NCBI GenBank assembly: GCA_003170375.1
Contig: PMZN01000118.1
Span: 1-7,798, forward strand
Length of the DNA: 7,798 nucleotides
From: Acidimicrobiaceae bacterium
GTDB taxonomy: Bacteria > Actinomycetota > Acidimicrobiia > Acidimicrobiales > Bog-793
Direction of reading: 5' to 3'
Shown: positions 1 through 5,433 of the stretch, one piece after another
Numbering within the stretch: position 1 is the first letter of the stretch
How the letters are laid out: the number at the start of each line of letters is the position of its first letter
Position numbers and translations under genes: made by a program
The notes under the pieces: generated by a model
What the model saw: only the letters and a program-made list of their open reading frames with translations
What the model was told of the DNA's origin: nothing
The model's database searches: none

Positions 1-105
1 GCCGGCCGCGACAGCGCGCTGACCAAGCCAACGGGGCGCATGAGCGCGCCGGTGATCCATGGGGATGACGGCACCCTGACTGACCGCGTCGGACCGGGAC
101 GATGA
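1..105 (+). CDS. Possible 3' end of an upstream gene (very uncertain)
   Basis: Frame 1 is open from the window edge to a TGA at 103-105, giving 34 residues that end in DRVGPGR. Its third codon positions are mostly G or C, especially in the first twenty codons, as in the real genes of this window, while the other two forward frames stop early. I recognise no motif and the stretch is too short to name. It could equally be non-coding, or the start of a minus-strand gene running off the left edge, because minus-strand start codons also lie near position 60. Sequence to the left would settle it. Confidence 0.22.
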   Translation, partial: AGRDSALTKPTGRMSAPVIHGDDGTLTDRVGPGR

Positions 106-300
106 CTCCCGTTCAGGCAACTGCACGAGACCTAAGTCCCCTGCAATTCTCACTCTTCACGCCGAGTTCATGCAGAGTTAATCGCGCAGAACAGGATTCC
201 GAGTGGAGGACTCATCCCCACTTGTTAGAACGGTCAAGTGACCGATTCCTCCGTTAGCGTCCACCCGAAGAGACGATCCCGACCGTGTTCGGCAGCTCCA
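106..300. other. Intergenic region upstream of methylglyoxal synthase
   Basis: About 195 bases with lower GC and no convincing coding frame. It contains a GGAGGA at 205-210, but no start codon lies at the right distance for the downstream gene. A weak -10-like TAGAAC at 226-231 sits exactly where it would make the GTG at 238 a leaderless start. I see no clear -35, hairpin terminator or repeat. Confidence 0.4.
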
Positions 301-777
301 ATGCGGATCGCGCTCGTGGCCCATGACAACAAGAAGTCGGACCTCGTCGAATGGGCGCGCGCCAATAGGACCACCCTCTCGCATCACACGCTCCTCGCCA
401 CCAGCAGCACTGGAGAGGTGCTCGAAGCGGAGCTGGAGACTCCGGTGGATCGCATGCACAGCGGTCCGCTTGGCGGCGACCTTCAGCTCGGGGCGAAAAT
501 CACCGAGGGCAACATCGACCTACTGTTCTTCTTCTGGGATCCACTGGAGCCGCAACCTCATGACCCCGATGTGAAGGCGCTCCTGCGCATAGCGGTGGTC
601 TGGAATATCCCGGTGGCGTGCAACCGTGCAACCGCGGACTTTCTGATCACATCACCGCTGTTCGACGGTGAATACGACAGAGCTGTGCCGGAGTACGCGG
701 GAACGAACAAGCCGCCGGATTTCCCGCCAAGTGATCCAGTGGACGAGCTGCCGGATTCCGGTCGCCTCCGGAGCTGA
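301..777 (+). CDS. mgsA: Methylglyoxal synthase (MgsA)
   Basis: Converts dihydroxyacetone phosphate to methylglyoxal and phosphate in the cytoplasm, a bypass of lower glycolysis that relieves sugar-phosphate build-up. The 158-residue product opens with IALVAHD, like Bacillus MgsA, then has ATSSTG (phosphate-binding loop, usually ATGTTG), [12 protein letters not shown] with the catalytic Asp, [20 protein letters not shown] with the conserved His and Asp, and [14 protein letters not shown]. All key family positions appear present. Start choice: ATG at 301 matches the family N terminus. A GTG at 238 would add 21 residues with less biased codons, and neither start has a good Shine-Dalgarno sequence; GTG 238 could be leaderless. 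The C terminus is longer than usual, with a Pro- and acid-rich tail of roughly 20 residues. It is convergent with the Fur-family gene and not in an operon with it. The family call is secure; the start is not. Confidence 0.94.
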   Translation: MRIALVAHDNKKSDLVEWARANRTTLSHHTLLATSSTGEVLEAELETPVDRMHSGPLGGDLQLGAKITEGNIDLLFFFWDPLEPQPHDPDVKALLRIAVVWNIPVACNRATADFLITSPLFDGEYDRAVPEYAGTNKPPDFPPSDPVDELPDSGRLRS

Positions 778-822
778 CCGGCCGGGCGCGCAAGGCCCCG
801 TTGTCCCGCCCCAATCAGAGGC

Positions 823-1281
823 TCAGACCACGCAGTTCCTGCATCGTCCGGCCATGGCGAAATGGTGGGGGTCGATGGAGAACCCGTAGCGAGCCTTCAC
901 CGAACTGGCGAATGCGGCGAACAGCTCGTTCGGTGTCTCGGTCACGGCTCCGCATAGCTCGCAAACCAGGTGGGAGTGGCCAACAGGCGATAAGTCGTAG
1001 ACCGCCCTGCCATGCCCCAGGTGCGAATGGCTGACGACTCCGAGCTCTTCCAGCTCATCGAGAAACCGGTAGATCGTCGACATGTGAACATCGAGCCCGT
1101 GCGCACGGACCCGTTTGCCGACGTCTTCAGCAAGCTCACGTGCTGTGCAATGGCCTGAACGTTCGAACAGGGTCCGAAGGACAAGCCGACGTGCCGTGGT
1201 GACACGTCCCCCGCGGCGGCGTAGCTCGGCCAGTACCAGCTCGACGGGATCGGCTTCGGCCGTTGCCTGGGCGATCGTCAT
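823..1281 (-). CDS. Fur-family metal-dependent repressor, Nur-like (nickel)
   Basis: A 152-residue DNA-binding metalloregulator. The winged-helix part covers about residues 13-90, with the recognition-helix signature STIYRFLDELEELG at 69-81. The dimerisation and metal part follows. Structural zinc ligands are two CxxC pairs, C107/C110 (HLVCELCG) and C147/C150 (GRCRNC). SHSHLGHG at 84-91 and HHFA at 139-142 closely resemble Streptomyces Nur, as I recall its sequence: H85, H87 and H140 would match its nickel ligands H70, H72 and H126, and H44, H102 and H104 match three of its second-site histidines. The fourth, H86, seems absent. The divergent neighbour is a nickel/cobalt permease and a Nur-box-like palindrome lies between them, supporting a nickel role. 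ATG 1281 fits the family length; the frame stays open upstream to 1572 but that part overlaps the permease and lacks family similarity. No Shine-Dalgarno is visible, and a -10-like TATGCT suggests a leaderless mRNA. Zur or Fur specificity remains possible. Confidence 0.9.
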   Translation of the reverse strand: MTIAQATAEADPVELVLAELRRRGGRVTTARRLVLRTLFERSGHCTARELAEDVGKRVRAHGLDVHMSTIYRFLDELEELGVVSHSHLGHGRAVYDLSPVGHSHLVCELCGAVTETPNELFAAFASSVKARYGFSIDPHHFAMAGRCRNCVV

Positions 1282-1287
1282 ACCGCC

Positions 1288-1293
1288 AGCATA
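1288..1293 (-). promoter_or_regulatory. Candidate -10 box for the Fur-family gene (leaderless transcript)
   Basis: On the minus strand the hexamer is TATGCT, fitting TANNNT. Its last base lies six bases before the A of the ATG at 1281, so transcription would begin at the start codon itself. No Shine-Dalgarno lies in between. A -35 is weak: TGCAAT with an 18-base spacer. Confidence 0.35.
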
Positions 1294-1346
1294 GAGAGTT
1301 CCTGAGAATCTATTGCAGATGAGTCCCGCTTCAGTCCAGTTCGCTG

Positions 1347-1363
1347 TTGCGTGCAGCTCGCAA
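1347..1363. promoter_or_regulatory. Nur-box-like operator palindrome
   Basis: The sequence TTGCGTGCAGCTCGCAA is a 17-bp imperfect palindrome: both arms TTGCG/CGCAA match fully, inner GC/GC also match, and only positions 6 and 12 (and the centre) break symmetry. The known Nur consensus is tTGCaa-N5-ttGCAA, also 17 bp with TTGC and GCAA at its ends. It lies between the divergent Fur-family regulator and the nickel/cobalt permease, where an autoregulating repressor of nickel uptake would bind. Binding is inferred. Confidence 0.6.
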
Positions 1364-1415
1364 ATGAGCAAGACTCCGCGTCGAGGTCGATCGACAGCTT
1401 TCGAGAGCCTTGGCG

Positions 1416-1421
1416 AGGAGG
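1416..1421 (+). promoter_or_regulatory. Shine-Dalgarno that decides the permease start
   Basis: AGGAGG followed by five bases (GGGGC) before ATG 1427. It is by far the best ribosome binding site in this stretch and rules against the in-frame upstream starts at 1313, 1319 and 1364. Confidence 0.8.
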
Positions 1422-1426
1422 GGGGC

Positions 1427-2623
1427 ATGGCAGCCACGGTCGGCGGACCCGCCGGACGCCTGAGAACGATCCAAGACGCGCTGACCCCGAGGGAGTGGGG
1501 CAGGGTCGGCGCGATGGCCGGCATCGTGATCGGCCTCAACGTGCTCGGGTGGGCCATGTTGGCCGCGGCCACGGGACACCACTACCACCTGAGCAAGACG
1601 GACGTCTTCGGGCTCGGAACCGGTGTGCTCGCCTACACGCTCGGGATGCGCCACGCGTTCGACGCGGACCACATCTCTGCGATCGACAACACCACTCGCA
1701 AGCTCATGGCTGACGGAAAGCGCCCGCTCAGCGTCGGGTTCTTCTTCTCACTCGGGCACTCGACGATCGTGTTCCTCCTGGCCGTGCTGCTCAACTTCGG
1801 CATCCGTGACCTGGACAACCAGGTGAAGTCCGGCTCGTCCGGTCTTCATCAGTGGACCACCGTCGTCGGGACGTCGGTGTCGGGTTTCTTCCTCTATCTC
1901 ATCGCCGGGCTCAACATCGTCATCCTCATCTCGATCCTCCGGGTCTTCCGCGATCTTCGCAAGGGCGAGTTCGACGACAACGAGCTGGATGAGCAGCTGA
2001 ACAAGCGTGGCCTCATGAACCGCTTGCTCGGAGGCTTCGCCCGCAGGATCGACACGCCGTGGAAGATGTACCCGGTCGGCGTCCTGTTCGGGCTCGGATT
2101 CGACACCGCAACCGAGGTGGCACTGCTCGTGCTGTCGGGAACAGCCGTCGCGAGCGGGCTGCCCTTTTATGCGATTCTGTCGCTGCCAGTGCTGTTTGCC
2201 GCAGGGATGTGCCTGTTCGACACGCTGGACGGCTGTTTCATGAACTTCGCCTACGGATGGGCGTTCTCGAGACCGATCCGAAAGGTGTACTACAACATCA
2301 TCATCACGGGGCTCTCGGTCGCCGTCGCATTTGTCATCGGCACGATCGAGCTCATAGGGCTCTTCTCGACCGAGTTCAACTTTCACGGCGCGTTCTGGGA
2401 CACAATGGCCAACTTCAACATCAATCGGGCCGGGTTCATCATCGTCGGGATGTTCGTGGTCACCTGGGTGATCGCCCTTGCAATCTGGCGTTTCGGCCAT
2501 ATCGAGGCACGTTGGGACCGGTCCGCCGCTCTCACCAGGGCCGAGACCGGAGCCACGGTACGAACAGAGCGCGGCCTCGAAGGTGTGGATCCCTATGAAC
2601 CCGCCTGGGCCGATGTCGACTAG
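1427..2623 (+). CDS. NiCoT-family nickel/cobalt permease (HoxN/NixA type)
   Basis: A secondary transporter bringing Ni2+ and/or Co2+ across the cytoplasmic membrane. The 398-residue protein carries all the family signatures in order: RHAFDADHI at 75-83 (the metal-binding helix), FSLGHST at 107-113, LGFDTATE at 223-230 and GMCLFDTLD at 260-268. Around eight hydrophobic segments are visible, for example near 30-48, 61-74, 102-124, 147-173, 214-238, 246-266, 289-313 and 336-354. A charged cytoplasmic loop lies at 174-210, and a hydrophilic, acidic tail follows 360. It is slightly longer than many family members because of that tail. Start at ATG 1427 is set by a strong Shine-Dalgarno. It is divergent from the Nur-like regulator with a palindromic operator between, so repression under nickel excess is likely. 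Whether nickel or cobalt is preferred cannot be read from sequence. No nickel enzyme is encoded in the window. Confidence 0.96.
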   Translation: MAATVGGPAGRLRTIQDALTPREWGRVGAMAGIVIGLNVLGWAMLAAATGHHYHLSKTDVFGLGTGVLAYTLGMRHAFDADHISAIDNTTRKLMADGKRPLSVGFFFSLGHSTIVFLLAVLLNFGIRDLDNQVKSGSSGLHQWTTVVGTSVSGFFLYLIAGLNIVILISILRVFRDLRKGEFDDNELDEQLNKRGLMNRLLGGFARRIDTPWKMYPVGVLFGLGFDTATEVALLVLSGTAVASGLPFYAILSLPVLFAAGMCLFDTLDGCFMNFAYGWAFSRPIRKVYYNIIITGLSVAVAFVIGTIELIGLFSTEFNFHGAFWDTMANFNINRAGFIIVGMFVVTWVIALAIWRFGHIEARWDRSAALTRAETGATVRTERGLEGVDPYEPAWADVD

Positions 2624-2660
2624 GTCTTTAGGGCCGCCTTTGGATCGGGACCACGATGAA

Positions 2661-2682
2661 GGGCTCAGCGGCAGAGTCGCCC
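2661..2682. terminator. Weak hairpin between convergent genes
   Basis: GGGCTC pairs with GAG-(TCG)-CCC around a seven-base loop, with a three-base bulge on the right arm. It lies in the 72-bp gap between the convergent permease and CHAP genes. No T-run follows on either strand, so it is at best a poor intrinsic terminator. Confidence 0.22.
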
Positions 2683-2695
2683 GACTGCAGCTTTC

Positions 2696-5188
2696 CTATC
2701 GCACGTCGACGGCGTCGACTCCGAGCCGCGGCGTCTCAGGGGCGTCGTAGAGCCGGACCCGGATCTCCGAGTGGGGTCGGGTCGCCGTCACGCAGGTCGA
2801 GACATGGGTCCACTGGCTCCTGCCCGGGAGCGGCCCGAAGTTCACCGACGAGGACTGGCTCGGGGACTCGCCGTACAGCCAGATCGTCATTCGGCCCCGT
2901 GCTCCGGGCTGAGCGGCAGCCGTGACGACCTCGGCATCGGCGCAGAAGCTCTCACCGGCGCTGGTCGGCAGGGAGATGTCCTGGTAGATGCCCCCACCGG
3001 CGGTCGAGGCAATGATGACTCCGAAGCCGTTGCCCTCGTACGGGCTGGTGACCAGCTTGCCGGCCACCTCGATCCCGAACCGCGTGTAGCTCGTTGCCCG
3101 CCAGCTGTTACCTTCGTGGCGGTTGAAACCGCCGTTCTCCACGAAGGACTGGTGGACGTCAACGGCGTCGATGCCGAGCCGCGGCGCCTTCGGGACATCG
3201 TAGAACTGGATCCTCATCTCCGAATGCGGTCCAGTCGCGGTCACGCAGGTGGACACATGGGTCCACTGGTTCTTGTCCGGGAGCGGCCCGAAGCTCACCG
3301 AGGAGGACTCGTTCGGGGACTCGCCGAGCAACCGCAGGGTCATATGGCCCCGCGCCCCGGAATAGGCGGCCGCTGTAACGACTTCGGCGTCGGCACAGAG
3401 GCTGTCGCCGGCGCTGGTCGGCAGGGAGATGTCCTGATAGATGCCCCCACCGGAAGCCGAAGTGCTCGTGAACCCGAAGCCGTTGCCCTCGTACGGCTTG
3501 GTGACCAGCCTGCCGGCCAGCTCGATCCCGAGCTGCGAATGGCCGGCGGTTTGCCACCCGCCACCACCGCGTCGGTCGAAACCGCCGTCCTCGACCAGCG
3601 ACTGGTGAACCTCGACGGCGTCGATGCCGAGCCTCGGCGTCTTCGGGGCGTCAGAGAACTGGATCCGGACCGCCGAGTGCGGTTGGGATGCCGTGACGCA
3701 GGTCGAGACATGCGTCCACTGGTTCTTGCCCGGAAGCGGCCCGAAGCCAACCGACGACTTCTGGCTCCGGGACTCACCGAGGAGCCTGAGGGTCATGGCA
3801 CCGCGCGCCCCTGAGTGGTCGCCTGCCGTGACCACTTCGGCGTCGGCACAAAAACTCTCGCCCTGCTTGACGGGAAGAACGATGTCCTGGTCGTCGTGGT
3901 GGTTGAAACCGCCCTCGTCGACGAGATCGGCAGCAGGTGTGCCGGGGTCGCCTGAAACCGCGGTGGCCGGCGCCTGCAACCACCCGGTCACCGGCATGCC
4001 ATGGTCCGGCTGGACGACGTCGCCGATGACGCCGAGCGTGTTCGTACCGTTGCCACCGTCCATGTTCTGCTCGAGAATGTCGATCGTCCCGTTGCCGTTA
4101 GTGACGTCCGCGGCGGTGACGACCGCGGTGTGACCCTCGTGCCACGTCGGCTCCATGCTCAGGACGTCGCCTGGTTCTGGCACGCTCGAGCCGTCGTTGG
4201 CCATCTTCTGAAGGTCGCCGCCGTCGGCACGCGAGTAGTCCGCGACGACATCTGAGCCATTGGCCGGGTAGGGCCGCACGCCGTACTCGAGGTACAGCCA
4301 TCGCATCGACAGTTCGACACATTCCCACTCGTACTCTCCCCAGGCACGCGGGAAGAAGGCGACCGTCTTGTCCCAGCCGCCCCGGTTCACGCCTGGTCCG
4401 CATGCAGTGAGCCCGTCCCAGCTCGAGAGAGGGAACGACCCGGGATAGTTGTTGGCATCGCAATTCCCACTCCACCAAGCTGGGAACCGAACCGGCGGCG
4501 GGTCAGCCGTGCTGGCCGAGACCAGGATCACGTGCTGAGTCACCGGCGAAGCCGGTCCAGGCCTGATCAGGTCGCTGCTCGGCACCGTGGTGGGCGTCGA
4601 GATGTCGGTGGCCACGACTGACGTGCCGGCCGCGAAGGCCGCCTCGGCGCTGCGGTTGGAGCGAAGCGGCCCCGCCGCCTGGATGATCCAGAGCCGGCTG
4701 CCTGCGTCCGTCAGCCACGACACGACCTCGGTCGCCTGGCGGTGTGGGCCGAGCGCGACCTCGAGGATCCGAGCCGAGCCTTCGACGCTATGGCCGAAGA
4801 TCAGTGCCGGAGTGTGCACGGACCGGATCAAGCGCCCCGTGCCCATCGCGCGGTACTCGCCCAAATGCTGAGGTTCGACGATCCCGACACCTGCCGCCGG
4901 GGCGGCCGAGCCGAACGGGTACGCATAGATCGTGAATGCCCGGTAGGGCGCCTGGGTCACGGCGGCGGCCCCTTGAAGCACGTCGCCGGGCTTCGAAGCG
5001 ACGAAGACCGCAGCTGGCAGGGCTGGGGAGCGCACAACGAGATCGACCGCGTCGACAACTGTCCGGGCCGAGTACGCACCAGCTGAGGCGTGGATGGAGG
5101 TGACGCCGAGCGGCGTCGCAAGCGCGCTCACGAGAACTATCCCCGTGACGAGCGTCTCCATTCTCCAGGTGCTTCTCTCGTAGCGCAC
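2696..5188 (-). CDS. Secreted CHAP-domain amidase with three C-terminal tandem modules
   Basis: A secreted protein of about 830 residues. Residues 1-36 form a signal peptide: basic start (RYERSTWR), hydrophobic 13-30, and likely cleavage after ASA at 34-36. Residues 41-215 are a region I do not recognise. A CHAP (Cys, His-dependent amidohydrolase/peptidase) domain covers about 239-408: catalytic Cys290 in EWECVELSMRWLY, His353 in HEGHTAVV, and Glu373 in DILEQN, ending in GWLQ. The Cys and EQN contexts resemble the amidase part of glutathionylspermidine synthetase, but a secreted CHAP protein more likely cuts peptidoglycan cross-bridges or stems. Residues 422-830 are three tandem modules resembling jelly-roll carbohydrate-binding domains, so wall or glycan attachment is likely. 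There is no LPXTG motif or membrane anchor. The start is GTG 5188, preceded by GGGAGA; ATG 5161 is possible but would remove the basic signal-peptide start. The frame runs open to 5548 without coding character. Confidence 0.9.
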   Translation of the reverse strand: MRYERSTWRMETLVTGIVLVSALATPLGVTSIHASAGAYSARTVVDAVDLVVRSPALPAAVFVASKPGDVLQGAAAVTQAPYRAFTIYAYPFGSAAPAAGVGIVEPQHLGEYRAMGTGRLIRSVHTPALIFGHSVEGSARILEVALGPHRQATEVVSWLTDAGSRLWIIQAAGPLRSNRSAEAAFAAGTSVVATDISTPTTVPSSDLIRPGPASPVTQHVILVSASTADPPPVRFPAWWSGNCDANNYPGSFPLSSWDGLTACGPGVNRGGWDKTVAFFPRAWGEYEWECVELSMRWLYLEYGVRPYPANGSDVVADYSRADGGDLQKMANDGSSVPEPGDVLSMEPTWHEGHTAVVTAADVTNGNGTIDILEQNMDGGNGTNTLGVIGDVVQPDHGMPVTGWLQAPATAVSGDPGTPAADLVDEGGFNHHDDQDIVLPVKQGESFCADAEVVTAGDHSGARGAMTLRLLGESRSQKSSVGFGPLPGKNQWTHVSTCVTASQPHSAVRIQFSDAPKTPRLGIDAVEVHQSLVEDGGFDRRGGGGWQTAGHSQLGIELAGRLVTKPYEGNGFGFTSTSASGGGIYQDISLPTSAGDSLCADAEVVTAAAYSGARGHMTLRLLGESPNESSSVSFGPLPDKNQWTHVSTCVTATGPHSEMRIQFYDVPKAPRLGIDAVDVHQSFVENGGFNRHEGNSWRATSYTRFGIEVAGKLVTSPYEGNGFGVIIASTAGGGIYQDISLPTSAGESFCADAEVVTAAAQPGARGRMTIWLYGESPSQSSSVNFGPLPGRSQWTHVSTCVTATRPHSEIRVRLYDAPETPRLGVDAVDVR
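2699..3145 (-). repeat. Tandem module 3 of the CHAP protein
   Basis: Encodes residues 682-830, the last module, beginning FVENGGF and ending at the C terminus (DAVDVR). It keeps the full layout: PYEGNGFG, GGGIYQDISLPTSAG, Cys749, FGPLPG, Cys799 and LGVDAVDV. It aligns with module 2 without gaps at a 151-residue period, and long stretches are near-identical in DNA, for example around 2970 versus 3421. Confidence 0.9.
3146..3598 (-). repeat. Tandem module 2 of the CHAP protein
   Basis: Encodes residues 531-681 (LVEDGGF to DVHQS), a full-length 151-residue module. Its two cysteines, C598 and C648, are 50 residues apart as in the other modules and probably form a disulfide outside the cell. The fold looks like a carbohydrate-binding jelly roll by its NGGF/YEGNGFG/YQDI pattern; that assignment is inferred. 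Confidence 0.9.
3599..3925 (-). repeat. Tandem module 1 of the CHAP protein, internally deleted
   Basis: Encodes residues 422-530 (LVDEGGF to EVHQS). It matches the other modules from QDIVLP onward, with Cys447 and Cys497 again 50 apart, but the distance from its start to the first cysteine is 25 residues instead of 67. Exactly 42 residues (126 bp) are missing in frame, taking out the PYEGNGFG segment. Confidence 0.88.
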
Positions 5189-5193
5189 GGAAG

Positions 5194-5199
5194 TCTCCC
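5194..5199 (-). promoter_or_regulatory. Shine-Dalgarno for the CHAP gene
   Basis: Minus-strand GGGAGA followed by CTTCC and then GTG 5188. The spacing is good, and this supports GTG 5188 over ATG 5161, whose upstream GGAG lies too close to it. Confidence 0.55.
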
Positions 5200-5235
5200 G
5201 ATTGTGTCGGCCCGACCCCGGGTTGGCTCCCGGAC

Positions 5236-5266
5236 AGTATTGCGCGCGAGCTGCACGGCTTGCCAA
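5236..5266 (-). promoter_or_regulatory. Candidate promoter of the CHAP gene
   Basis: Minus-strand TTGGCA (5266-5261) resembles the -35 consensus, with CAATAC or AATACT 18-19 bases downstream as -10. The predicted mRNA leader is about 45 bases and contains the Shine-Dalgarno. The spacer is on the long side. The -35 lies inside one of two CTTGCCAAG palindromes. Confidence 0.27.
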
Positions 5267-5303
5267 GTGGACATCGGGACCGAGCTCGGCCGAGCTTGCC
5301 AAG
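5259..5303. repeat. Two CTTGCCAAG palindromes 36 bp apart
   Basis: The 9-bp palindrome CTTG-C-CAAG occurs at 5259-5267 and 5295-5303 in the 245-bp divergent region between the CHAP and phosphatase genes; with the preceding G the direct repeat is 10 bp. A partial third copy, GCTTGGCCA, lies near 5382-5390. They could be regulator sites; no regulator is known. Confidence 0.4.
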
Positions 5304-5433
5304 GCTCCATCTGCTGTCGTTCGCGCGCCGTTGACAAGCGGCGCGAGGCCTGGTTCTTGCGCGCGAGGACGTTGCTCGTAGGCTTGGCCACAATGGCCGA
5401 CGAGCAGGAGCTCATCACCGACAGGGCAGGGAC

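Noticed and set aside
1282..1572. N-terminal extension of the Fur-family gene up to 1572
   Set aside because: It would overlap the permease coding region on the other strand and make a 249-residue protein, far longer than the family; ATG 1281 fits.
1748..2500. Minus-strand open frame (250 codons) opposite the nickel permease
   Set aside because: Product is extremely rich in Glu, Asp, Arg and His with no motif, as expected for the antisense of a membrane protein gene; the plus strand has all NiCoT signatures.
2771..3814. Long plus-strand open frame (347 codons) opposite the CHAP repeats
   Set aside because: The minus strand carries a signal peptide, CHAP motifs and three modules with conserved cysteines. 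The plus frame is Arg/Gly/Asp-rich, shows no motif, and its apparent repeats mirror those of the real gene; high GC opens antisense frames.
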